Shown here one piece after another: positions 16,247 through 25,627 of a stretch of 64,000 nucleotides of DNA; within the stretch, counting starts at the first letter, position 1; every line of letters starts with the position of its first letter. The DNA is from 2-12-FULL-35-23 sp965196985 (lineage in GTDB: Bacteria > Pseudomonadota > Gammaproteobacteria > UBA12402). The translations under genes were made by a program, and so were the position numbers. Where the stretch lies: NCBI GenBank assembly GCA_965196985.1, contig CBDALO010000163.1, positions 310,001 to 374,000 on the forward strand, in the 5' to 3' direction. The notes under the pieces are model-generated. The model saw nothing but the letters and a program-made list of their open reading frames with translations, was not told the DNA's origin and searched no databases.

Positions 16247-18193
16247 GTATCCGTCTTATTTCAGCATGATGCTCATGCTGCGCTCTCTTTAGTTTACTGC
16301 GCCTGTGATGAGCGGATGGTAATTAATTCCGCTAGCGAAGGCATAGAATAGTTTTTTGTAATTCTGTCATATATATAATCGAAGACATTAACTGCTAGCT
16401 TTTTACATGTCTCAGTAATTGTAACCATTGTATCCTTAGCTTTCGTTCCTTCTTCACTCATAGTATGAAGGTGTACATCGCGCATTCTAGCCTGCTTCCG
16501 AGCCATCAACTCTGCTGGATTGTTATGTAGAGGAAGCTCTGGCTTTTCCAGCACTAACAATAGCTGCCTTTTCTTTTTTAAGGTGAGCTCAATTTGTTTA
16601 TCTAGTTTCTCGTAGCCAGTGATTGTTGAGAATAACTCAGTAAACTCATTGGATAGCTTATCTATCTCATCTTGCCCTGGGTTCTTTTTATATTCAATGA
16701 GCTTATGATAATAATCCCAAAACCTATCCAAGAAGCTGTCAACAGAGTCTTGGTGCTTCTTAAAAATTGGCGTCAGCTTTTTATAATGCCTACCCTCATG
16801 AACCCAGCACAAGGCGAGTGATTCAGTAATGAGCTTAAACTGTGGCGCATCATCGGTAATGAGTGTTTCTATCGCATAAGGACTCTTTCTATATGTTGAG
16901 ATAGCTGCCGCATCAGTAATCAGCTTTCTATATTTTGGAAATTTTTTATCACCTAATACCTTATCAAGAATAACTTCCAGCTCCTTACTGTTTAAGATAG
17001 TCGATGAGTGAAATACCTTTAAGCTTTCGATTACCTTGTGGGGTAAGTTCATAGTAGCCAGTAAATTAAAAGCGGCCTCATTTAATGTGAACCCAAAGTG
17101 GTCTTTGCTTAACATTTCAATGACGCTTAATCGACTTTTACTGGTCAGCGTAAAGTAAGCTGAATAATACTCATTACCCAATACATTAACATAACGGTTT
17201 TTCCCATCCTCTCTAGCGTTGGTGTCATCTAGGTGCTGGTAGTTCGTGGATTGTAAACCTGCCTTCACAACTTCTACCTTCTCGGGCTCAAGTATCGTAG
17301 GTGTTTTAATTGTGAAGCTATGGATGGTTGATTTACTAATATCTATGTTGGCGGTTTTATAAAATGTCTCAAGGCTTTCTAGCGTCATACCACCTTGAGT
17401 ATTTAGGAAGCTTGTCCAGCTTTTAATAGTAGGGCCGAACTGGCCCTCATAACCAGTTGGCAGAGGTGCTGTATAGTGTTTGTTTTCAGAAGGGGAGTAA
17501 TATTGTTGGCGCAAAAAAAGAGTGTTATTAGCAGCAATTTTTATATCCTGGATAAGTGTTTTCTTAGAGCCATTTGGCACAGCATCGCTGGGCAACGAAT
17601 CTGGATTAATTGTTAGTGTCACTGTATTAGAGACTTCGAGATTTTTTTTACTAGATTTTGGCTTTCTAGTTTTATTGGTTTTATTTCCTTTTCTATCCTT
17701 CTCGGAGGAATGATCCTTGTCCTTGTTAGCGCGCGTTTGCTTTCTAACATTAGGCTTTCCTTGCTCACCTTTATATTTATTTAATGCGTTATTTAACGAT
17801 TGCACCTTGTCTTCTAGCTTTATGATTTTCTCAGCCTGACTTTCACATACATTGCTAAAATCTGTTTCTAGTGCTGTTGGTGTAACAGTATTATTAAATC
17901 TCTCAATGAGATCGGCTAAAACTGATTTGTCAGGTTGTTTTTTCATAGGAAGAGTATACCACGGGTTTGAAAAGGTAAATTTTCCCCACACAGATGGCCG
18001 TACTGCTGAAATTATTTTTAAGCCATGAACCTGATCGATGAAAAAATAATCCGAGCATACAGCGTTGTTATAGAGCGCACATCATGCTTTTATGACACAC
18101 GATGATTCCAATATAAAATTTCCAAATTTGCACGAAAAAGCTGTCAAGAACTTTTTGAATTATTTTCAAATCATGCTGATATTGAACGGATAC
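16247..18193 (-). mobile_element. IS66-like single-ORF element, copy 2 (complete)
   Basis: The 1947-bp element has inverted repeats beginning GTATCCGT and continuing to TCAGCATGAT at both ends. It is flanked by the 8-bp duplication cttttcag (16239-16246 and 18194-18201), inside the rpn gene. Removing it and one duplication restores KHAFQRDLIPVIQKLMEHG in frame. The 8-bp target duplication fits the IS66 family. Confidence 0.93.
16294..17946 (-). CDS. IS66-like transposase
   Basis: This 550-residue single-gene transposase has a coiled-coil N-terminus (CESQAEKIIKLEDKVQSLNN), a Lys/Arg-rich linker, a core with YQHLDDTNAREDGKNRYVNV and ETLITDDAPQFKLITES, and a C-terminal HNNPAELMARKQARMRDVHL region carrying the presumed catalytic Glu. 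It is intact with no neighbouring tnpA/tnpB. The start is the ATG of MKKQPDKS; an upstream GTG would add 15 residues. Confidence 0.88.
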   Translation of the reverse strand: MKKQPDKSVLADLIERFNNTVTPTALETDFSNVCESQAEKIIKLEDKVQSLNNALNKYKGEQGKPNVRKQTRANKDKDHSSEKDRKGNKTNKTRKPKSSKKNLEVSNTVTLTINPDSLPSDAVPNGSKKTLIQDIKIAANNTLFLRQQYYSPSENKHYTAPLPTGYEGQFGPTIKSWTSFLNTQGGMTLESLETFYKTANIDISKSTIHSFTIKTPTILEPEKVEVVKAGLQSTNYQHLDDTNAREDGKNRYVNVLGNEYYSAYFTLTSKSRLSVIEMLSKDHFGFTLNEAAFNLLATMNLPHKVIESLKVFHSSTILNSKELEVILDKVLGDKKFPKYRKLITDAAAISTYRKSPYAIETLITDDAPQFKLITESLALCWVHEGRHYKKLTPIFKKHQDSVDSFLDRFWDYYHKLIEYKKNPGQDEIDKLSNEFTELFSTITGYEKLDKQIELTLKKKRQLLLVLEKPELPLHNNPAELMARKQARMRDVHLHTMSEEGTKAKDTMVTITETCKKLAVNVFDYIYDRITKNYSMPSLAELITIRSSQAQ

Positions 18194-18201
18194 CTTTTCA
18201 G

Positions 18202-18660
18202 CGTGATCTGATTCCAGTGATTCAAAAGCTGATGGAACATGGTTTATTGGAAGTACTTGAAGGTTTAAAAGAAGGCCAACATATACTAAAATTGCTAGAG
18301 TACGGGATGAAGTATGAAGATACCAACGAGCCCGAAGACTTACTGGAAGCATTTAAACTCGCAGCACCAGGTGAAGAGGAAAAGATTATGTCAGCAGCCG
18401 ATCAATTAATACAACGCGGAGTCCAGCAAGGAATGCAACAAGGAATGCAACAAGGAATGCAACAAGGAATGCAACAAGGAATGCAACAAGGAATGCAACA
18501 AGGAATGCAACAAGGAATGCAACAAGGCATTGAACAAGAAAAAAGAACCATTGCAACGAATATGTTAAAAGAAGGCTTTGAGGAAACTGTTGTTACTAAA
18601 ACTACAGGTATCTCATCAGAAGTGCTAGCGCAACTCAAAAAAGAAATTAACCAGCAGTAA
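18202..18660 (+). pseudogene. Rpn/YhgA-like protein, C-terminal part
   Basis: This continues the split rpn gene with RDLIPVIQKLMEHGLLEVLE, a helical stretch, and eight GMQQ repeats (18430-18525) followed by an acidic-basic tail ending in LKKEINQQ. Gln/Gly-rich repeats before the C-terminus are common in Rpn proteins. The part could be translated from an internal GTG at 18217 but would lack the nuclease domain. Confidence 0.85.
18430..18525 (+). repeat. 12-bp tandem repeat, eight units
   Basis: Eight perfect copies of ggaatgcaacaa encode the GMQQ repeats in the Rpn C-terminus. Perfect identity between units implies recent expansion by slippage. Confidence 0.95.
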
Positions 18661-18672
18661 AACACACTTACT

Positions 18673-19143
18673 ATGACAGAACGACAAAAGCTCACTTTAA
18701 AAAAAACGGAACCCAATCCTCAACCAGCAGTCAAACCCAAACAACCGCCACCAAAAAAAATCACCTACACCGATGTGATTAAAACCGTGCACTGGATTTG
18801 TAAACAATACCCTGAGATCTTTAATTACAAAGAACCAAGCAAACCCTTAAAAGTTAAGATCCTGCATGACCTAGCCAAAGCACACCCTGAGCAATCAAAA
18901 AAACAACTGGGTCGCGCACTTAATGCTTATACTTCAACATTCCAATACTACGAGCTCGTCATGAAGTCAGAGTATCGTTATGACTTAGCCGGTAACATTA
19001 ACGGCAGCGTAACAGAAAGTGCAAAAACCTATTCAAAGCAAGCACTGGAGCAAAAGCTTGCAAAGAAACAAGCACGTCAGTTAGCCAAGCAACAAAAAGC
19101 AATCCAGCAATCCGCCGAACAGCATGAAGCGAGCCATGAGTGA
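18673..19143 (+). CDS. ProQ/FinO family RNA chaperone
   Basis: This 156-residue protein binds structured RNA. After a disordered Pro/Lys-rich N-terminus (residues 1-30), the ProQ/FinO domain spans roughly residues 35-120, with WICKQYPEIFN, PLKVKILHDLAKAHP, KKQLGRALNAYTSTFQYYEL and AGNINGSVTES. A Lys/Gln-rich helical tail (KLAKKQARQLAKQQKAIQQS) follows, as in many family members. It is 12 bp downstream of the rpn remnant and overlaps the next gene by 8 bp. On plasmids such proteins often control conjugation or replication through antisense RNA; that role here is inference. Confidence 0.92.
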   Translation: MTERQKLTLKKTEPNPQPAVKPKQPPPKKITYTDVIKTVHWICKQYPEIFNYKEPSKPLKVKILHDLAKAHPEQSKKQLGRALNAYTSTFQYYELVMKSEYRYDLAGNINGSVTESAKTYSKQALEQKLAKKQARQLAKQQKAIQQSAEQHEASHE

Positions 19144-19444
19144 TCAGACAGTCAAACGCTCAGATTTAATTAACCACTTAGAGCAACGCAATCACTTAAA
19201 ACATGAAGACGCTAAGCTCGTGCTTGAGTGCATTTTAGCAAAAATAGCTGACCACTTAGGTCAACAGGGTCGCATTGAAATTCGTGGGTTTGGCGTGTTT
19301 CAGGTTAAACATTACAAACCCCACTGGATTCAAAACCCAAGATCAGGCCGCTACCTGATGCGTCCAATTGGCATCCATTTTAAACCAGGCAAAGACTTAC
19401 GAGCCGCTGCGACAGCGTCACGCACGCAATCAGAATCCAGCTAA
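19136..19444 (+). CDS. HU/IHF family DNA-bending protein
   Basis: This 102-residue nucleoid protein resembles the IHF beta chain: KRSDLINHLEQRN, LECILAKIADHLGQQGRIEI, RGFGVFQVKHYK, and the DNA-intercalating arm with NPRSGRYLMRPIGIHFKPG. HU/IHF proteins act as dimers that bend DNA; whether this one pairs with itself or a chromosomal subunit is unknown. The ATG at 19136 overlaps the end of proQ/finO, suggesting a coupled pair; an ATG four codons upstream is possible. Confidence 0.92.
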   Translation: MSDQTVKRSDLINHLEQRNHLKHEDAKLVLECILAKIADHLGQQGRIEIRGFGVFQVKHYKPHWIQNPRSGRYLMRPIGIHFKPGKDLRAAATASRTQSESS

Positions 19445-19521
19445 GCAGAATCACAAAGACTATTGATTTAATTATGCGAGATGGGTAACAACAAGAACGT
19501 GAGATAGCTTGGTTCTAACCT

Positions 19522-19547
19522 GCTATTTTTTCTGAAGAAAAAATAGC
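19522..19547. terminator. Bidirectional terminator
   Basis: A 12-bp perfect stem (GCTATTTTTTCT / AGAAAAAATAGC) with a two-base loop lies between the convergent HU/IHF and MFS genes. A/T tracts in both arms allow it to act in either direction. Confidence 0.65.
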
Positions 19548-19585
19548 ATAACTCAGCTTAAAAATCAAAACAATGATGCGAAGCA

Positions 19586-20767
19586 CTAAGCCTGAAATCT
19601 CAACCTCTCCCAACCTTTCACTGCCAAGATACCTAACGGTGGTATCCCCATTAATAATCCCAAACTTAATTGACTGTGACCCGCAAATAGCGAAGCAAAT
19701 AACGCAAACAGTGCGGTCACCACCACCTGCAAAAATCCATAGATTGCCGAAGCACTGCCAACAAAACGTTGAATATGTTGATAGGCACACAGATAACTGG
19801 CGGTGTATTGGAACGTGTTTGCAGTAAATAGTAAGGTTCCTATTAGGATTATAGCTGGTAAAGAGGCGCCCAATAAAAAGTAAGACAGCGCTAAGAGTAA
19901 ACTGCATAGAAAAGTGAGACTAGCGCACACCCGCATGACTCTACTCATATTGTTAAAACGGGCATAACGCGCAGCTAACATAATCACTATTGCAGGCGGG
20001 ACAATCATAAGTGCCAAATACAACGAATACGCGGTCGGTGTGCAATGTAAAATAGTTTGGAATAAAAACGGGGCCAAGGTAATAAAAATAAATACCGTTG
20101 CCAGTGCTAACCCACTACAGGCTGCATTTAATAAAAACCGCGGTTGTGAAAAGACATAATGATACCCTTCTAACGGCTTACTTGAGGGATCCCCTTGAGG
20201 CTTTAAATGCAAGTACTTGAGGATAAGGAACAACATACTCAACACCAAGATCGCATGTAAAACAAAATTCATTCGCCAGCCCAGATAGGTTTGAATTAAG
20301 CCGCCACTAATGGGGGCTAAAGGCGGTGTTAAGGAAACTATACTGCTAATCACCAAACTGGCTTTTTTCAGTGGTTGGCCGCGTTTAAATACGTCTTTCA
20401 TAATTGCCCGAAAAATCACTAAGGAACTGCCCATTGCAATTCCTTGCAGTAACCGTCCCGCAATCAGCCACCACTCCGTTTGTGCAAGACTGCAAAGCAA
20501 ACTGGCCAGTAAAAACAGTAAGTAGCCGCCAATTAAACTGGACTTTCTGCCAAAACGATCACACAGATACCCAAACACTAAAGCAGATAGTCCCATTCCT
20601 AGAAAATACACACCCACGGTTGCTTTAATGCTGTCGTGTGAGGCATGAAAGTAGTCTGCTATGTGGGGCAATGAGGGTGTGTAACTGTCAGTGGCAAACT
20701 GCGACAAGATACCCATTAAGCAGATTATGATGATCACTCTGGGTGCGGGAGTAACTGTTGTTGTCAT
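19586..20767 (-). CDS. MFS multidrug efflux transporter, Bcr/CflA type
   Basis: This inner-membrane protein of about 393 residues has some twelve hydrophobic segments. The Bcr/CflA pattern is clear: TDSYTPSLPHIADYF in the first segment, then VGVYFLGMGLSALVFGYLCD RFGRK (the MFS motif between helices 2 and 3) and GRLLQGIAMGSSLVIFRAIM. Relatives export drugs or small metabolites by proton antiport; the substrate is unknown. The ATG at 20767 overlaps the hsdM stop region; an in-frame ATG at 20779 lies inside hsdM. It is probably co-transcribed with hsdM. Confidence 0.92.
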   Translation of the reverse strand: MTTTVTPAPRVIIIICLMGILSQFATDSYTPSLPHIADYFHASHDSIKATVGVYFLGMGLSALVFGYLCDRFGRKSSLIGGYLLFLLASLLCSLAQTEWWLIAGRLLQGIAMGSSLVIFRAIMKDVFKRGQPLKKASLVISSIVSLTPPLAPISGGLIQTYLGWRMNFVLHAILVLSMLFLILKYLHLKPQGDPSSKPLEGYHYVFSQPRFLLNAACSGLALATVFIFITLAPFLFQTILHCTPTAYSLYLALMIVPPAIVIMLAARYARFNNMSRVMRVCASLTFLCSLLLALSYFLLGASLPAIILIGTLLFTANTFQYTASYLCAYQHIQRFVGSASAIYGFLQVVVTALFALFASLFAGHSQLSLGLLMGIPPLGILAVKGWERLRFQA

Positions 20768-20768
20768 G

Positions 20769-22175
20769 TTATTTTCCATTCAGCCCAACCAGCACCTTCC
20801 TAAAGCTATCCAAACCCGACTCTAGGTTTTCTATAATTTCTTCAGCTAACTCATCTGGCTCTGGTAAATTTTCTAGGTCAGTTAAACTTTTATCTTTTAA
20901 CCAGAAAATATCAAGGCTTGTTTTATCACGACCTATAAGTTCTTTATAGGTGTATTTACGCCATCTCCCTTCTGGATTTGTTTCAGGATGCCATGTTTGT
21001 TTACGCTTACTTGGATTACTGGGATTATAGCAATCAATAAAGTCCGTTAAATCTTCAAAGCGCATTGGCTTTTTCTTAAGTGTATGATGAATATTGGTGC
21101 GGTAATCATAAAACCAAACGTTTTTAGTCCAAGCTTTTGAATCAGCAGGTTGATTATCAAAAAATAACACATTTGCTTTAACACCATTTGCATAGAAAAT
21201 ACCTGTTGGTAGGCGCAGGATAGTGTGCAGCGTAGTATTTTCCAGCAGTTTTTTACGAATAGTTTCGCCAGCACCGCCTTCAAACAACACGTTGTCAGGT
21301 ACTACTACAGCCGCTTTGCCTGTTGTTTTTAACATGCTACGTATATGCTGAACAAAATTAAGCTGCTTGTTTGATGTAGTCGCCCAAAAATCTTGTCGAT
21401 TATACGTTAAATCATCCCTCTCTTGCTCACCCTCTTCATTCGTAAAGCTCATTGAACTTTTTTTACCAAATGGTGGGTTCGCTAAGACGTAATCAACGCT
21501 GACAGAACACGGTGCAATCAATGCGTCATTGGGAGAAACGAGACTATCACCATCAATTTCTCCGATGTTGTGTAAAAACATATTCATCAAACACAAGCGG
21601 CGTGTGTTAGCAACAATTTCATTACCATAAAATGTTTTATGTTTCAGAAAATGCTTTTGGCTTTTATCAAGTTTATAGTTTTCGCATTTCGTCAAAAAAT
21701 CATAAGAGGCAAGAAAGAATCCGCCCGTACCACAAGCAGGATCAGTAATAGTTTTACCAGGCTCAGGTCGAAGACACTCTACCATTGCGCGGATTAACGC
21801 TCTTGGTGTGAAGTATTGCCCCGCACCAGATTTTGTATCTTCAGCATTTTTTTCTAACAAGCCTTCATAAATGTCACCCTTTATATCAGCGTCCATCATA
21901 ATCCACTGAGTGTCATCAATCATGTCTATTAGACGATATAGCTTGGCTGGGTCTTGAATTTTATTCTGTGCTTTAGTAAAAATCTGCCCTAACATTCCTT
22001 TCTTCTTGCCAAGCTCACGCAACAGCTCAACGTAAAGCACCTCAAGCTCAGCACCTTTTTTGCTGGTGAGTACTTTCCAGCTGTATTTTTTGGGGATACC
22101 CACATCACGATTATAAGGCGGTCTGGTATATTCATCCGCCATTTTTACAAAGATCAGATAGGTAAGTTGTTCAAG
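20769..22175 (-). pseudogene. hsdM: Type I restriction methyltransferase HsdM, 5'-truncated
   Basis: HsdM is the N6-adenine methyltransferase subunit of type I restriction systems. The catalytic domain is complete: DIYEGLLEKNAEDTKSGAGQ, YFTPR, DPACGTGGFFLASYDF (SAM motif I) and VDYVLANPPFG (motif IV). The frame stays open upstream of the ATG at 22142 as EQLTYLIFVKMADEY, matching the start of normal HsdM N-domains, and stops at the IS91 boundary (22175), so ~40-50 N-terminal residues are missing. No hsdS or hsdR is nearby. Translation from 22142 would give a 457-residue protein lacking part of the N-domain. Confidence 0.88.
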
Positions 22176-23750
22176 TCAGGCCGGCTTCGCCGGCAACTTT
22201 CTAAGCCTCTAAGAGTTTAGTCTTTACAAAGCCACGAGTATTATTAAGTCTCAAACTAGTCAAACCTGCCCATGGAATAATAACGAATAAAAATAACACA
22301 CCTGCTATAGAAATTGCTTCAGGTAGCTGAGCAATAACTCACCTACTATACGCGCTTCTCATTTTACTCTAAGAATAATGAAACGCTTTAGTATCAAACA
22401 AATCTTGGTAACCAATCAGAACTGGTGGAACTTTCACACCAAGTACAAAGATAAAATCAGAGAAGCTATTGTCATTGGCATTGTTAAGCTGCTTAGCTGC
22501 AAACATCCTATGCGTGGCCATAAAGAGTATCATTGCAGTAATCCAAACTGTTCACACGTCAAATACATCCGCCATACCTGCAAAGCTAAAAGCTGTTCAT
22601 CGTGTGGTAAAAAAGCCACAGAAGTATGGATACAACAACAGATGGCAATCTTACCCAACACTACATGGCAACACATCACATTCACCATGCCCTCTACTCT
22701 TTGGGACTGCTTTTGGACAAACAGAGAGCTTCTTAATTTACTCCCACCATTAGCAGCAAAGGTGTTACTCAAGCTTGCTAAAAACAAGAGGGTTAAACCC
22801 GGTGTATTTATCGCGCTTCACACCTTTGGCAGAGATCTAAAGCGCAATGTGCATCTTCATGCGTCAATCACTCTGGGTGGTATCAACAAAGAGTTAACAC
22901 AATGGAAAAGCCTCTACTTCCATCAACCTACACTAATGTCCATGTGGCGTTATGAGGTCATTTACCTTTTTAGAAACCACCACCAGGACAAAGGGCTTAT
23001 TCTGCCAAATCAGTTAGCCTCTACACTGAACCACACTTTCAACTTTAATCAACTGCTTGATCAGCTTTACCAAAAACGATGGGTAGTACATTGCGCAAAG
23101 CCCTCAAAGAATCACAAACAAAACGTTAAATACTTAGGTCGATACACCAAACGTCCTCCTATTGCTGAGTCAAAAATTAAAAACTTTGATGGGAGCAGCC
23201 TCAGTTTTAATTATCTTGATCACGTCTCTAAAACCTACAAGCAATTTAAATTAACCGCGGAAGAGTTTATTGCTCGATTTATTCAACACATTCCTGATGT
23301 TGGCTTTCGTATGGTGCGTTATTATGGGTTTCTTGCTAACCGGGTGCGAGGTGAGATGCTACCCAAAGTCAGACTCCTATTAGGTGAAACTGATCCAAAC
23401 ACACCCCAGGTCAATTACCGCACCTTAATGCAAAATAATTTTAACATTGACCCCTATGAATGTGTTCTATGCGGCAGCCAAATGTTTTTAGCTAACTGCT
23501 GGTATAGACAACCTAACCGTTACAAATTGCTATCAAAGCATCGTGAACTCGCCTTACTGAAAAAAATCTAATAACTTCCTAGGGGGGGGTAGTCCGTCTA
23601 AAACAACAAATAACAGCTAGTTTTGGCTATTGTTTGTCATAACTAACCCTGCCCCACCTCTAAATCGATTTTATAAAAATACCTGTGCTAAAATTACTCA
23701 TTTTAATTGGTGGTATTTTTACCAATTGACACATTGAAATTCCTTAATAT
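22176..23750 (+). mobile_element. IS91-like element, copy 1
   Basis: The left end begins with a hairpin (gccggcttcgccggc at 22181-22195) and is preceded by CAAG (22172-22175). The right end is also followed by CAAG (23751-23754). The copy at 35452-43764 has the same ends and the same CAAG flanks, which fits the CAAG/GAAC target preference known for IS91. The element is about 1575 bp. Confidence 0.8.
22378..23571 (+). CDS. IS91 family HUH transposase
   Basis: This 397-residue rolling-circle transposase has an N-terminal zinc-binding domain (CKHPMRGHKEYHCSNPNC, CKAKSCSSCGKK), an HUH motif (NVHLHASITLGG) and a catalytic tyrosine region (NVKYLGRYTKRPP). A second cysteine pair (PYECVLCGSQMF) is near the C-terminus. 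These features match the IS91/IS801 group, which transposes by single-strand transfer. The gene is intact, while the second copy (35654-42623) is split. Confidence 0.92.
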   Translation: MKRFSIKQILVTNQNWWNFHTKYKDKIREAIVIGIVKLLSCKHPMRGHKEYHCSNPNCSHVKYIRHTCKAKSCSSCGKKATEVWIQQQMAILPNTTWQHITFTMPSTLWDCFWTNRELLNLLPPLAAKVLLKLAKNKRVKPGVFIALHTFGRDLKRNVHLHASITLGGINKELTQWKSLYFHQPTLMSMWRYEVIYLFRNHHQDKGLILPNQLASTLNHTFNFNQLLDQLYQKRWVVHCAKPSKNHKQNVKYLGRYTKRPPIAESKIKNFDGSSLSFNYLDHVSKTYKQFKLTAEEFIARFIQHIPDVGFRMVRYYGFLANRVRGEMLPKVRLLLGETDPNTPQVNYRTLMQNNFNIDPYECVLCGSQMFLANCWYRQPNRYKLLSKHRELALLKKI

Positions 23751-23785
23751 CAAGTTACTTAGTATGTTAAATGACTATTTAGAAA

Positions 23786-25254
23786 CTGAGAACTACCCAA
23801 AATTGTTATCTCCCTACCTGAACTGAATTCGATAATTCTTTTTGTTCTTCTTGAGAAACACTATTTTCTTTAAAAAATTGCTCTACTAAGTGATACGTTA
23901 GAAGTTTTCTAATACCCTTCGCAATAAAGTGTCGTGTCACCTTGCCCTTACCATCTCCTAATTTAGCTAGCATAATTGCGTAATCGTCATAAGCTTTTTC
24001 CTTACCTATCTCATACAAATATGAGGCCACATAAAAACATACAGCCAGTAGATTTTGTATCCCTTTAAAATTTTTTATCTGCATATTTTCCCAGCCTAGT
24101 CCTTCCTTGAGAAATTTAAAAACATATTCAATTTTCGCACGAGATAGATAGGCTATGTATACCTCATACGCCTCATCAAAAGTCGTTACTTTTTTATTAG
24201 TTAATAGCAGCATGTCATTCTTAAAAATTCTCCTACCATCTCTGCCTGTAATTTGGATTTTAATTGCATTGATGTTCTCAAACTCTCCAAAATAAATAGT
24301 TATTTTTCCGTCTTGTACGCAATTCTTTCCAACTGTTAACTTTTGGAATTGCTTTTCGCCTTGAGCATCAAAATCAGCGTTAATCAGCTTAAGCTTTTTA
24401 CCATCATCACCTCTACCTTCTATTGTTCTTGTTATTTTTGAGCGAATAATAAAGTCTTGATCTAGGTTTGTATCAATTAGTGAGAGATAGTCATTATCAT
24501 CAAACTCTCTATCTAGAATATGGGTAATGGTTGCATCTTCATTCTTTGATTTTAGGCAGATTCCTATTTTTTCTATTTCACGAATAGACAGCAGCTTTTT
24601 ATTAAAGTAATCACCAGATTCATAAAGACTCTTGGCCTCTTTATCTCCCTCAAATGGCTTTCCAGCCTCTATTTTCTTAATATGCTCAGCTTTTAAAAAC
24701 TTAGGGTCTTTATTGCTGTAGCTTACATGCGATAGTAGATGCACAGCCTTATCACCAGGTACTAATGCAACTGCGTTATGCGTGCTGTAACCATTGATAA
24801 TATCCCCGTCCAGACTCCTTACTTTACCTAGATTTTCAGTTTGCTTGCTATGTGGCTTTCTAATATCAGAAGGATCATGAAGAACATCAATTTTACTGGC
24901 GTGTGAAAGTTTTTCACAGCTCTGTTCTAGCAATACATCATTTGTTTTTATTGGATCTAAATCGGTGCTTTTATTTTCACCGGTAAGTGTACGAATCATC
25001 TTTTTATACTCATTGTTATCTTTTGATGAACTGAACAACTTACAACTACCTTCAGTTAATAGCTTTCCTACAATCGTCGATAGATTTTTTTAAAACAACT
25101 TTCCCAGTTAATTTTGAAAAAAGAGGGGCAGCGTAATCGGCGAAGTTTAACATTTATACTCATCTCGTTAGTCTTGTTAAAAAGACAAAGCATAGTCATT
25201 TTTACACAATATTTCAGCATTATTTTGCTGATTTAAATTTTGGGTAGTTTTCAG
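23786..25254 (-). mobile_element. IS4 family element, copy 2 (complete)
   Basis: The 1469-bp element has inverted repeats ctgagaactacccaaaatt (left) and the partner ending gggtagttttcag (right). It is flanked by ttagaaa at 23779-23785 and 25255-25261, a 7-bp duplication like that of copy 1. Confidence 0.92.
23806..25153 (-). CDS. IS4 family transposase, with conserved frame break
   Basis: The main frame (23806-25038, about 410 codons, from a TTG) covers the DDE core: IINGYSTHNAVALVPGDKAV, ILDREFDDNDYLSLI and YLSRAKIEYVFKFLKEGLGW. A short upstream frame starting at ATG 25153 encodes MLNFADYAAPLFSKL...CRKAIN and ends in TGA; the main frame continues with EGSCKLFSSSKD one base later. The same arrangement (ATTAACTGAAGG) is in copy 1, so either the founder element already had a frameshift or +1 recoding is used. 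Confidence 0.85.
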
Positions 25255-25561
25255 TTAGAAACAGAGTTTAAAATTACAGATGAGCAAAAACAATCTCTTT
25301 ATCACGCTTTGCTTTTAAATTTTGGCAATGATGGTTACGGATTTGACCATAATGATTTATATAAAAGAAACATAAAAAAACACAGTTGTGTACTTGAATT
25401 CATTCATACAACAGACAGCACAACAAATGAGTTTGAACGTTACATTGCTGCAAAAAGAAACTTTGATGAGTATTACAATAAATGCAAACAAAAATTAATT
25501 TTTTAGAACTCACTGAGTATAACACTTTTACTTTTATAACAGTTAAACCCCATAAGGTAGC

Positions 25562-25615
25562 TTATCGGGGGTAATATTGGCTTATTTTAGCTATATTTTG
25601 CCCAACCCCCGATAA
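25562..25615. repeat. Inverted repeat / hairpin near IS-X left end
   Basis: TTATCGGGGG (25562-25571) pairs with CCCCCGATAA (25606-25615) across a 34-base loop. Part of the right arm belongs to a 29-bp sequence also present at 58349-58377, which suggests transposon terminal sequence. Confidence 0.65.
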
Positions 25616-25627
25616 AGCTTGTTATAG
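25599..25627 (+). repeat. 29-bp dispersed repeat, copy 1
   Basis: It is identical except for one base to the reverse complement of 58349-58377; both contain gcccaacccccgataaagc. It probably marks the end of a mobile element. Confidence 0.7.

Larger units (their letters stand above)
23764..25506 (+). pseudogene. Small hypothetical gene split by IS4
   Basis: Removing IS4 (23786-25254) and one 7-bp duplication (ttagaaa) joins MLNDYLE to TEFKITDEQKQSLYHALLLN and a further ~60 residues, giving an ~87-residue acidic, helical protein of unknown function ending KCKQKLIF. A possible promoter (ttgaca at 23727) lies inside the end of the IS91-like element, so the gene may itself begin at a recombination junction. 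Confidence 0.65.

Noticed and set aside
18430..18525. Possible CRISPR-like array
   Set aside because: The 12-bp units are contiguous with no spacers and encode a protein repeat.
18402..18716. 104-codon minus-strand frame with a CCIP repeat
   Set aside because: It is the antisense reading of the GMQQ tandem repeat.
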